Of a stretch of 29,327 nt of DNA, positions 1 to 7,945 are shown piece by piece. Made by a program: the position numbers and the translations under genes. Under the pieces are notes generated by a model that was not told the origin of the DNA, searched no databases, and was given only the letters and a program-made list of their open reading frames with translations. Within the stretch, counting starts at the first letter, position 1, and every line of letters begins with the position of its first letter. This DNA comes from a virus. Location of the stretch: positions 1-29,327 of IMG/VR virus record IMGVR_UViG_3300028394_000246; one strand, given 5' to 3'.

Positions 1-1994
1 AGCAAGGAAGTATTCTTGCCAAACAATTCCATGGAAAGAAGATCTGCCGCATCAATATTATCTTGGAGCTTAGTATTAGCTAGTTCAGCAGATGCTTTTA
101 ACTGAGCATCTTTCTCAGCCTTCGTCATCTCTTTAACACGATCACGCATTAATTCAGCAATCGCAGGGATGTCAGCGTTTTTCAGCCTGCTCTTTAACCC
201 AAGCCCAGAGATGATTTCTTTGTATAAAGGTCCATTGCCATTAATGTAATCTCGATCAAAGGCTAACCTCTGAGCGTCCTGAGCCTTGCGATCTCTTTCA
301 GCTTGCTTCTGATTTTGCGCCTCGTCTATAGCAAACTGCTGCTGTTCTCGTTCCTTGATCTTAGTGGGAAGGATTGTTGTGTCTAGATCGAAGTCAACTT
401 TACGATCAACAATATCAGACTCAGGTTCACTTAGCTCTGCGTATGTTTTTTTGTAAGTATTCCTAGCATACCTCTCCTGGAACTCTGGCACTCTACTGTC
501 TTTGGATGTGTCTTCCTCGACAGGAGTTGATTCAACAACTGGTAGCTCTTTACCATCAAAAGGTTTACCGTCAACCATTTCAACCAACTGTCTTCCGTCG
601 TAGATCTGATATCGACCTACTTTACCTTCAACAGGTTTGACATCAACCATGTCAACAGAACCAGGAGCTTCACTCTCCCTTGCTTGAATACCAATCTCAA
701 GAGACTCTGGACTTGATTCTCCTTCAAAGTAACTTTGCGCTAATTTGTTTGCTGCAATAATATCTTTACCGCGCAGTTCTCCAAACGTCTTCCCAGAATT
801 ATACTGTGCAGCAAACTCTCTATAAGCATTGAGCTTATCTAATGGAGATGACTCTTCATTGTTGATCGCAAGGCTTGCGGCTGTGAGGGTATCATTAAGT
901 CTTTTATTGATTGCCTTTGTAAAAGTTCCAGCGGCGACACCTTGCTGTAGCTGCCCTTCTTTCTCTCTGCCTATAACACTATCTTCACGTTGATCGGGAA
1001 CGTATTCGCTTTCATCTTGAACTTGACGAATCTTAGACTTTGCTTGGTTTATCTTGTGGCGTACATATAGATCCTGACCACCTTGTAAAGCACCGCCAAA
1101 CAAAGCGCCAACGGCCATGGATTCACCAACGCCTTCCGTCAGATCTCTTTGTGTGTCATAGCCAGGACCAAATACACCAGACAAATCACCACGAGCAATT
1201 ACGTTTTGAGAACCTTGTTGCAGCCCTTCGGTTACGCTCTCAGCCGCTGCCTGCTTGAGTGCTCTCGCACCATAGCCAGCGCCAAGGATAGGCTTATTAG
1301 CCATGGTAAGGAGCTTTGCTACTTCCTCTGCTTCTTCTCCTACTCCACTAGCAATAGCTTTACTTCCAAGTCGGCCAAGTCCAATAAGTTTTCCAGCTTT
1401 ATGAAATGGGATAGCTTCAAGAATGCCAGTGATAGTACCTTGCGCGAAGGCTTGTTTTTGCTCCTGCTCAGGAGTAACTTCAACGCCTCTCTTCCTAGCT
1501 TGGTCAATGTCTTCTGATATTTCTCCAGCGCCTTGAGCTAGACCCATAAGCCCACTAACACCAGCAGTTATTGCAGCAACACCAGCAGCGGGAACTGAAG
1601 CTGGAGCACTCGCGGCTGCAAGAAAAGCAGCAAGAGCAGCCGGGGCCATTGCACCTGCTGTCTGACCAAGTTGTGCTCCAGTAGTGTATCTGCGATAAGG
1701 CTCAAGGCCCATGTAGTTTTCAGAAACAGTATCGCCAAAATCCCTCACTCCTCTTCCAGTCTCTTTAGTACCTTCAGATTGAATAAGTGAGCCAATGCCT
1801 TGGATAGCAGATCCAGTGCCTCTAATAGCACCAGGAATTATAGACTTGAGAAAAGCACCAGCATCAAAGAAGCTCTCTTCTTTTTGTGCTCTTGCTACAC
1901 GAGAGGCCTCTAACGCAGCTTCAGCTTGCCTTGCGGTTTCCTCATCAGGGAAAACCCAAGTCTTACCATTAATAACTCTAGAAACTTCTGCCAT
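1..1994 (-). CDS. Very large virion-core/ejection-type protein, C-terminus cut by window edge
   Basis: The frame is open without a stop from the ATG at 1994 to position 1, giving at least 664 residues; the rest lies outside the window. A ribosome binding site (AAGGA, 6 bases upstream) supports the start, and the gene follows the 476-aa gene by 16 bases. The first 30 residues read as a short capping module (GKTWVFPDEE). Residues about 102-150 are a long Ala/Gly-rich hydrophobic stretch, compatible with one or two membrane segments. A Glu-rich, helix-prone region and a segment containing EGLQQGSQNVIARGD and GVGESMAVGALFGGALQG follow. The last visible third is charged and Q-rich (coiled-coil-like). 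Size, place after the other virion-core genes and the hydrophobic block fit an internal virion or ejection protein, as in T7 gp15/gp16 or phage polyvalent proteins. That role is inferred. No catalytic motif was identified in the visible part. Confidence 0.75.
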   Translation of the reverse strand, partial: MAEVSRVINGKTWVFPDEETARQAEAALEASRVARAQKEESFFDAGAFLKSIIPGAIRGTGSAIQGIGSLIQSEGTKETGRGVRDFGDTVSENYMGLEPYRRYTTGAQLGQTAGAMAPAALAAFLAAASAPASVPAAGVAAITAGVSGLMGLAQGAGEISEDIDQARKRGVEVTPEQEQKQAFAQGTITGILEAIPFHKAGKLIGLGRLGSKAIASGVGEEAEEVAKLLTMANKPILGAGYGARALKQAAAESVTEGLQQGSQNVIARGDLSGVFGPGYDTQRDLTEGVGESMAVGALFGGALQGGQDLYVRHKINQAKSKIRQVQDESEYVPDQREDSVIGREKEGQLQQGVAAGTFTKAINKRLNDTLTAASLAINNEESSPLDKLNAYREFAAQYNSGKTFGELRGKDIIAANKLAQSYFEGESSPESLEIGIQARESEAPGSVDMVDVKPVEGKVGRYQIYDGRQLVEMVDGKPFDGKELPVVESTPVEEDTSKDSRVPEFQERYARNTYKKTYAELSEPESDIVDRKVDFDLDTTILPTKIKEREQQQFAIDEAQNQKQAERDRKAQDAQRLAFDRDYINGNGPLYKEIISGLGLKSRLKNADIPAIAELMRDRVKEMTKAEKDAQLKASAELANTKLQDNIDAADLLSMELFGKNTSL

Positions 1995-2010
1995 GTTATA
2001 TCCTTACCGA

Positions 2011-3441
2011 TTACTTTAGAGAGCCATATTGACTAAGTACACTATCGTCTGGATTAATCTGAGTACCTAAACTGCCAAATGGGTTGCCTTTGTTTTTGTC
2101 TTTATCAATAGCTGCCTGAATCTTATCGTCCTTGAGATTTTGGGTAACCAAGTCTCGGATAACTTGCCCTGCTCTCATCCTCTGTTCTGGTTTGTATCCT
2201 TCAAAGAATGCTAGCGTTTCTTTACCCTTAGGTCCTTTCATTGCAAACAAATTATCAATTGCCAGTTCAGCTGTACTAGACTTATATCCTGGATTTTGCC
2301 GCTTATGTTCAGCTGCGTACATTAGGGCCTTTGCGGCTAACTCCTGCGCCGTCTGAGCGTCAAGCTGATTCTGTGTAGGCCTGGGTTGATTACGCGCATA
2401 GCCATTCATTGAAGCAGCCATTAGCTGCGTTCGATCGTGGTGCTCCGCAATAATCACAGCTCTAGCAGATTCAAGAGCGGACAATTGAGCTTGATATGCC
2501 TGTTGATCTCTTAGATTATCAGCCCTACTCAGTGCCTCACTGGTCGAGCGAATGTTCGCCTCAATCGTTTGTAGCTTGCCAAGATTTACACCAATATCAG
2601 ATCTCTTGGACTCCATGGCCTTGCCGATCATATCGTCAGAGTCTTTTTGCTGCTGCCTTTGCATAGCGACCTGACCCATCATCGCTAGGTTTCTGAGTTT
2701 GTTTTGATTCTCTTTTGCTGCGTCGTATGATTGAGATCCAACGCCAATAGCCTGCGCCAATAGATTAGCCAGACCAACTTTGTTATCTCGATTAGAAGCC
2801 ATCGCTGCGCCAGCAGCAATCAAGGCATCGCCCAGACGAGGCTTCTTGCTTTCAGCCATCTGGGTTTGATAATCTACGAGCTTCTTCTCTGCGCTGTAAT
2901 CCCGTGGCCCATACGCAGACCTCATCTCATCAATGTATCCAGCGAGAGGCTTGTCTGGATATCGTTTAGCAATATCCTCATTAGACATTGCTAGTGAAGG
3001 AGGTGCTTGAGTAGGAGCCTTGGACGTTGGAGCCAGCGCCTTGATCTGATCGTTAAAGAATTTGAGAGTATCTGAATAGTTAGTAGTACCTGCCGCATAC
3101 CTAGGAACATACCCCCCACCTGCCATAGCCACAACCTGCTGTGGCGCTCCCTGCATGATCCCTTGAGCCTGAGGCTGCTGTGGCATCCCCTGTTGAGGCA
3201 TACCCTGCTGTGGCTGACCCTGTTGCTGCTGAGACTGTGCAAGGTTCTGCGCTGTCTGTTGTATCACAGTAGGAGGTTGCTGCTGTTGTTGTGACTTAGC
3301 AAACTCAGCTCTCATTTGCTCACGGCGCTTCATCTCAGCAAGGACCAAGTAAGGCGGTAGCATCACAGGGTTCTCGCCAGCAGAGAGTAGCTGCTGGTCT
3401 GAGAAGTTCTTGATATCGTCTGCTGCTTTTAATATATTCAT
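2011..3441 (-). CDS. Q-rich virion-core protein with GG motif
   Basis: 476 aa, starting 6 bases after the stop of the 1496-aa gene. Residues 1-50 contain NPVMLPPYLVLAEMKRREQM, a helical N-terminal module I recall as recurrent in podovirus-like phage proteins next to internal virion genes. Residues 50-103 are low-complexity, dominated by Gln with repeated GMPQQ units. Residues 104-118 carry MAGGGYVPRYAAG, an aromatic/GG motif shared with neighbouring virion proteins. Residues 200-470 are Ala/Gln/Lys-rich and helix-prone, with a hydrophobic patch near 205-235 (LGDALIAAGAAMASN). The gene sits between two very large virion-core genes, so an internal or ejection protein is likely by context. No enzyme motif was found. 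The upstream ribosome binding site is weak, which suggests reinitiation after the preceding gene. Confidence 0.8.
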   Translation of the reverse strand: MNILKAADDIKNFSDQQLLSAGENPVMLPPYLVLAEMKRREQMRAEFAKSQQQQQPPTVIQQTAQNLAQSQQQQGQPQQGMPQQGMPQQPQAQGIMQGAPQQVVAMAGGGYVPRYAAGTTNYSDTLKFFNDQIKALAPTSKAPTQAPPSLAMSNEDIAKRYPDKPLAGYIDEMRSAYGPRDYSAEKKLVDYQTQMAESKKPRLGDALIAAGAAMASNRDNKVGLANLLAQAIGVGSQSYDAAKENQNKLRNLAMMGQVAMQRQQQKDSDDMIGKAMESKRSDIGVNLGKLQTIEANIRSTSEALSRADNLRDQQAYQAQLSALESARAVIIAEHHDRTQLMAASMNGYARNQPRPTQNQLDAQTAQELAAKALMYAAEHKRQNPGYKSSTAELAIDNLFAMKGPKGKETLAFFEGYKPEQRMRAGQVIRDLVTQNLKDDKIQAAIDKDKNKGNPFGSLGTQINPDDSVLSQYGSLK

Positions 3442-3446
3442 CTTAC

Positions 3447-6400
3447 TTATGTTTTTTGGTTTGCGTAGTAGTTAGAAGCCAACCCAGCACCAGCAGTCAA
3501 CAGACCACTCAAGCCACCAGAAGCAGGTCGAGCGAACTGTACATTCTCTGTCTGCATACCAGTGGGTATACCAGACATAATACCTTGCAAGAAGTTCATC
3601 TGCTGATAAGGAGCGTTTTGCTGATTGATGAAGTCTTGATACTGAAGGTTCATCGCTTCTTGAGTACGAGCGTCAACGGCACCACCTGCCTGCTGCATGG
3701 CGGCAAGACGTTGAAGCTCAAGCTGTTGTGCCGCAGGATTGATGCTCATCATTTGACCACCCATCCCAGCTAGTGCGCCAGCAGATGCTGACCCCTGCTG
3801 AATTGCAGCCAACCTATTATTGAACTGGCGCTGTCTAGCCGCTTCCTGTTCTGCCGAAGCCTGCTTCGCAGCATCCAACTGCATCTGCGTCATTGATATG
3901 TCGCCGTACTGAGTAGCCTTAGCTGCCTCTAAACCAGACTGAACGCCAAGCTGTTGTGTGGCAAGAGAAGACTGTAGGTTAGCCTGACCAGCGGTAAGAC
4001 CTGCTTGCTGATTAGCAAGCTGTGCCTGTAGGGCTTGTTGAGCACCCTGTTGCTGAAGGCCCAAACGAGCGCCAAGATTCTCTCTGCCAGCGGTAAGGCC
4101 AGCCTGCTGGTTAGCAAGATCTGCCTGTAAGTTTTGTGCAGATTGAGAACGAAGGACATCCGCTCTGGTCCCGTACCCAGTGAGAGCAGCTTGTTGTGCC
4201 GATTGCTGATTAGCAAGAGCGGCCTGCAACGCTTGTTGAGCACCTAGTTGCTGAGTATTAAGGTTAGCGCCTAAGTTCTCTCTACCTGTAGCAAGTCCAG
4301 CTTGTTGATTTGCCAGAGATGCCTGAAGGTCTTGTGCAGATTGAGAGCGAAGAATATCAGCTCTCGTGCCATATCCAGTTAGAGCTGACTGTTGTTCTGC
4401 TTGTTGATTAGCGAGAGCGGCTTGTAATGCAGATTGATTACCTAGCTGTTGAGTGCTGAGTTGCGCTCCTAGATTCTCTCTTCCAGTGGCAAGTCCAGCT
4501 TGTTGATTGGCAAGTGCGGCTTGCAGGTCTTGTGCAGATTGAGAACGTAGAATGTCTGCCCTCGTTCCATATCCAGTAAGCGCAGCCTGCTGTGCTGATT
4601 GTTGATTAGCTAGAGCAGCCTGCAATGCAGTTTGAGCGCCAAGTTGTTGCGTGGAAAGGTTAGCACCAAGGTTCTCTCGACCAGCAGTGAGGCCAGATTG
4701 TTGATTAGCAAGAGCAGCCTGCAATGCAGATTGCACATTAGTCTGTTGAGAAGCAAGCGAAGCAGCACGATCACGATCAAACTGAGACTGAGCATTCTCA
4801 AATGCTCTCTGACGGCCAACCGTATCAATGTCACCTAGCTGGCGCTGTAACGCCTCTTCAGCCATTCCTTCCTGAATAGCCTGACGAGAACCACCGAATG
4901 CACCAGCACGAACAGCAGCAGCACCACGACCAGCCTTCTGCATTCCAGCAGTACGAGAAGCATCACGCTTCTGCATCTCAGTAACTGCATCCATATAAGG
5001 AGACATATACTGTTGTGCTTGCTGTTGTCCAAACTGATCTACCTGAGTTTGACCAGATCCCACTCTCTCAGGGCCTTGCATCTGAAACTGCTGTACTTGA
5101 GGAACACCTTGAACAGTTGCGCCAGATAGACCACCTAAAGTTGAAAGAATATCTCTCGTCTGACCAGTAACTCTCTCAGGCCCCTGCATTTGAAACTGCT
5201 GTACTTGAGGTACGCCTTGAACTTTCGAACTAGACAAACCACCTAAGGTAGAAAGAATATCTCTTGTCTGACCAGTGACTTTCTCTGGACCTTGCATCTG
5301 GAACTGCTGTAGTTGAGGGACTCCCTGAACTGTTGTTCCAGATAAACCACCTAACTGACCAAGAACGTCAATGTTCTGACCACTCACGCCCATAGGCTGT
5401 GCCATCTGGAAAGTACCCAACTGCTGTGGGGTCATCTGAGTGACCATATCCTGGGCAGCAGTTACGCCCATTGGATTAATCATGTTGGGCGCTTGGATAG
5501 GATTCACCTTAATGGCGTCCTTGAATCCCATCCCCTGAATCCCCGGCATGAGACTCATCAGGTAGCTTTGCTCTGGAGGAAGCCTAGATGCGCCGATTAG
5601 ATTAGAACCTTCTTCAGCAGCATTACCGGACAAATCAGTCGCAGAGTTAATGGCGCTAACTCCCTTGCTAAAGTCAGTTCCTTGACGGATCTGCCCATTA
5701 TTGTCGTATATACTCTGAAGCCCACCAACACCGGACAACGCATTCCTGGTTAGATTACTAGACGTATACCCAGTAGCCTCATTACCTTGTCCAAAGTCCT
5801 GTCCAAACAACATCGTCCGCTGTCCACCATACACAGGAGGCGCGTTGAATAGGTTCTGAACCTCACCTTCGACTTTTGGATTAGCAGTCTTGAACAGAGA
5901 AGCAGCGCCATTAGGACCACCAAATCCACCAGCAACAGGAGTTTGTGGCGCACCAAATCCACCCAAGCTAAACGGGGGAGTATAAGGAGGAGTGACAGCA
6001 GCAACAGGCCCACCCTCATCAAACCTACGGACAGACCCACCCTTACGATAGTTATTCACCCTGCCATCGTCGCCAATATCAAAACTAGCAAGAGATTGAT
6101 CCGACCCATAATCAGGGGTGTACGATTCAGGAGCAGATGCTTCAGGAGCATAGTACTCAGGCGTGTACGATTCAGGAGCGTAGGACTCAGGAGCAGATAC
6201 TTCAGGAGTATAAGACTCAGGAGTATAGGAGTCAGGGGTATACGCTTCTGGCGTATAGGACTCAGGAGTGTAAGAGTCAGGCGTATAAGATTCAGGAGTA
6301 TTCGACTCAGGAGTATTCGACTGATTTGAACCTAAGAGAGAAGCAATACCACCACCATCAGGCTCAGGCACAGATGTCTCTGGCGAGTACGTTTCAGGAT

Positions 6401-7937
6401 TGTATACTTCAGGCTCAGGAATATAAGACTCAGGTTCAGGATTATAAGGCTCAGGAATATAAGGCTCAGGTATATCAGGATCAGGATTAACTGGTGGAGG
6501 AACATCTGGCTCAGGGATACGATCATATATTACGTCAGGTAGAGTCGGAGCCAAACCGGGAACACCACTCCTTGGAAGTGGCGTAGTGCCACGATCAGGA
6601 GGCGGTTCAGTCGCAGGAGGAGTAGTTGTCGCAGGAGGCTTACTAGTCGCAGGAGGAGCAGTAGTTGCAGGAGGTTGCCCAACAGGAGACACTCTAGCGC
6701 CAGAAGCATAAGCCTGATTGTTCTGTTGAATCAATCTGTCGATTGAAGAAGTGTCGCCTCCAGAACCAGAAACCTCAGCTCTCAGTCGAGCTAGAGATGA
6801 AGTCATCTCACTAGGAGTCTGACCAGGACGAAGCTGCTGCTGGATTAACCCAGCATTGAAAGTGTCACTGCCACCAAAGCCAAGCTGATTCTGTGAGGGA
6901 ACATTAAGTGGACCAGATGTATTCGTACTCTGGTTAGTCCCACCAAGCAACGAGGCAAGTCCTCTAGCCTGATCGTCAGTAGCATACTGAAGTGGGTTAT
7001 ACCCACCAGCGCCTTGATTAGCAGTAGTGGTCCCAGCAAGACCACTAGAAACAATCTGAGCAAGATTACCAATACCACCTCCACCACCAGTGCCGACACC
7101 TGTACCAGGAGTTCCTGGCGGTCTAACGGGAGTTCCAGGAGTTCCTGGCGGTGTGCTAGGAGTAACTCTTCTATCTAAACTAGGATCGCGTGGGCCAGGA
7201 CCACCTGTCTGTGGACCACCGATTGTTCCAACGCCTCCACCACCTGGAGGAGTAGTAACACCAGTGCCAACCGGAGGAACAACCCCAGGAGCAATAACAG
7301 GACGAGGATTAAAGCGAGTTATGTCTGGGCTGATGTTATCTCCAATTGTGTAGCTAGAGGTTTGAGAAGGGCCTCTAGTGACATTAAAGGGATTCTTGAA
7401 CTCAGGATAGGTAACGCCACCGGTAAGACTTTTAGCATCAGCAGCAGGGATAGCAGCTTGCATCAAGCCAACGGGCATCTTCTCTCGAAGACCTTGATAC
7501 TCATCCAGGATCTTCTGGATAGGATCCTCTTTAGGATTCAGCTCACCGCCCTTAGCAGACTTAATCGTCTTGTACGCTTCTGGCACATAGGTGCGAGTAT
7601 TAGTATCCCAAACTAATCCAGGCAACTTAGGCATCTTGCCAGAAACCATATTCAACGCATTGAAGATGGCGTTCTTATTGCTCTCTTCATTACTAGCCGC
7701 ATCATTCCTCTCGTTGCCAGTTGTGCCAGTGTCTCCAGTATTGCCAGAAGTATTCTGCTGCTGGTTAGGCTGATTCTGAGTATACGCATTGAAGTAAGTG
7801 GCATTAGGCAAGAAGTTCTTCATTGCCTCTGGAGTGTATACACTGCTGAATGCAGAAGACAGTAGAGCGTTCCTGAATGGTCTAAGGTATTCGGGAATGT
7901 CCTGCGTCTGAAATGTTGAGCTAAGTGGATCTGCCAT
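3447..7937 (-). CDS. 1496-aa repeat-rich virion-core (internal/tape-measure-like) protein
   Basis: The largest complete gene in the window, with AGGA 8 bases before the ATG. Domain order: a short N-terminal module (IPEYLRPFRNALLSSAF, residues 14-30); a Pro/Gly/Thr-rich disordered region (about 190-480); a Pro/Glu region ending in fourteen tandem pentapeptides (541-610); two GG motifs (NYRKGG and RRFDEGG, about 630-645); three 36-aa repeats (844-951); a conserved block with YMSPYMDAVTEMQKRD and RAGAFGGSRQAIQEG (about 970-1030) that I recall from marine phage proteins; four 66-aa Ala/Gln repeats (about 1068-1331); and a C-terminal Gln-rich tail. It also contains GLASLLGG (about 326) and GIASLLGS (about 530), shared with the 391-aa protein. 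The long predicted coiled coil and the location suggest an internal virion protein or a structural equivalent of a tape measure. This is inference; no enzyme domain was recognised. Confidence 0.85.
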   Translation of the reverse strand: MADPLSSTFQTQDIPEYLRPFRNALLSSAFSSVYTPEAMKNFLPNATYFNAYTQNQPNQQQNTSGNTGDTGTTGNERNDAASNEESNKNAIFNALNMVSGKMPKLPGLVWDTNTRTYVPEAYKTIKSAKGGELNPKEDPIQKILDEYQGLREKMPVGLMQAAIPAADAKSLTGGVTYPEFKNPFNVTRGPSQTSSYTIGDNISPDITRFNPRPVIAPGVVPPVGTGVTTPPGGGGVGTIGGPQTGGPGPRDPSLDRRVTPSTPPGTPGTPVRPPGTPGTGVGTGGGGGIGNLAQIVSSGLAGTTTANQGAGGYNPLQYATDDQARGLASLLGGTNQSTNTSGPLNVPSQNQLGFGGSDTFNAGLIQQQLRPGQTPSEMTSSLARLRAEVSGSGGDTSSIDRLIQQNNQAYASGARVSPVGQPPATTAPPATSKPPATTTPPATEPPPDRGTTPLPRSGVPGLAPTLPDVIYDRIPEPDVPPPVNPDPDIPEPYIPEPYNPEPESYIPEPEVYNPETYSPETSVPEPDGGGIASLLGSNQSNTPESNTPESYTPDSYTPESYTPEAYTPDSYTPESYTPEVSAPESYAPESYTPEYYAPEASAPESYTPDYGSDQSLASFDIGDDGRVNNYRKGGSVRRFDEGGPVAAVTPPYTPPFSLGGFGAPQTPVAGGFGGPNGAASLFKTANPKVEGEVQNLFNAPPVYGGQRTMLFGQDFGQGNEATGYTSSNLTRNALSGVGGLQSIYDNNGQIRQGTDFSKGVSAINSATDLSGNAAEEGSNLIGASRLPPEQSYLMSLMPGIQGMGFKDAIKVNPIQAPNMINPMGVTAAQDMVTQMTPQQLGTFQMAQPMGVSGQNIDVLGQLGGLSGTTVQGVPQLQQFQMQGPEKVTGQTRDILSTLGGLSSSKVQGVPQVQQFQMQGPERVTGQTRDILSTLGGLSGATVQGVPQVQQFQMQGPERVGSGQTQVDQFGQQQAQQYMSPYMDAVTEMQKRDASRTAGMQKAGRGAAAVRAGAFGGSRQAIQEGMAEEALQRQLGDIDTVGRQRAFENAQSQFDRDRAASLASQQTNVQSALQAALANQQSGLTAGRENLGANLSTQQLGAQTALQAALANQQSAQQAALTGYGTRADILRSQSAQDLQAALANQQAGLATGRENLGAQLSTQQLGNQSALQAALANQQAEQQSALTGYGTRADILRSQSAQDLQASLANQQAGLATGRENLGANLNTQQLGAQQALQAALANQQSAQQAALTGYGTRADVLRSQSAQNLQADLANQQAGLTAGRENLGARLGLQQQGAQQALQAQLANQQAGLTAGQANLQSSLATQQLGVQSGLEAAKATQYGDISMTQMQLDAAKQASAEQEAARQRQFNNRLAAIQQGSASAGALAGMGGQMMSINPAAQQLELQRLAAMQQAGGAVDARTQEAMNLQYQDFINQQNAPYQQMNFLQGIMSGIPTGMQTENVQFARPASGGLSGLLTAGAGLASNYYANQKT
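3945..4736 (-). repeat. Four 198-bp (66-aa) tandem repeats, last copy diverged
   Basis: Copies begin at about 4736, 4538, 4340 and 4142 on the minus strand. The recurring forward-strand word gattgaga lies at 4141, 4339 and 4537, exactly 198 bases apart. The encoded unit begins SAQDLQAALANQQAGLATGR and ends ALTGYGTRADILRSQ. The unit divides into six blocks of eleven residues, several starting with Leu (LQAALANQQAG, LATGRENLGAQ and so on), which is the hendecad pattern of right-handed coiled coils. The copies differ at scattered bases, so they are not very recent. Confidence 0.9.
5085..5408 (-). repeat. Three 108-bp (36-aa) tandem repeats
   Basis: Units begin at 5408, 5300 and 5192, with a partial fourth from 5084. 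The core is TGQTRDILSTLGGLS followed by VQGVPQVQQFQMQGPE. The first unit is the most diverged (QNIDVLGQLGGLSGTTVQGV). The alternation of a short polar helix, LGGLS and a Gln-rich strand suggests a small repeated fold preceding the long Ala/Gln coiled coil of the 1496-aa protein. Confidence 0.9.
6108..6317 (-). repeat. Fourteen 15-bp (PES-Y-T pentapeptide) tandem repeats
   Basis: Residues 541-610 of the 1496-aa protein are fourteen uninterrupted pentads of the form Y-T/A-P-E/D-S/A. Less regular Pro-Glu repeats (YIPEPYNPEPESYIPEPE) precede them from about residue 470. The composition predicts an extended, acidic, proline-rich linker without fixed fold. Confidence 0.92.
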
Positions 7938-7945
7938 ATTAATTC

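Noticed and set aside
3945-6317. CRISPR-like appearance of regular repeats
   Set aside because: The repeats are contiguous, in frame with one large protein and have no spacers.
5943-6329. 128-aa plus-strand frame rich in Arg/Ile/Phe repeats
   Set aside because: It is the antisense translation of the Pro-Glu pentapeptide repeats.
3447-7937. Classical long-tail tape measure protein
   Set aside because: The protein has coiled-coil repeats, but no tail tube, sheath or tail chaperone genes were found, and adaptor and nozzle-like genes indicate a short tail.
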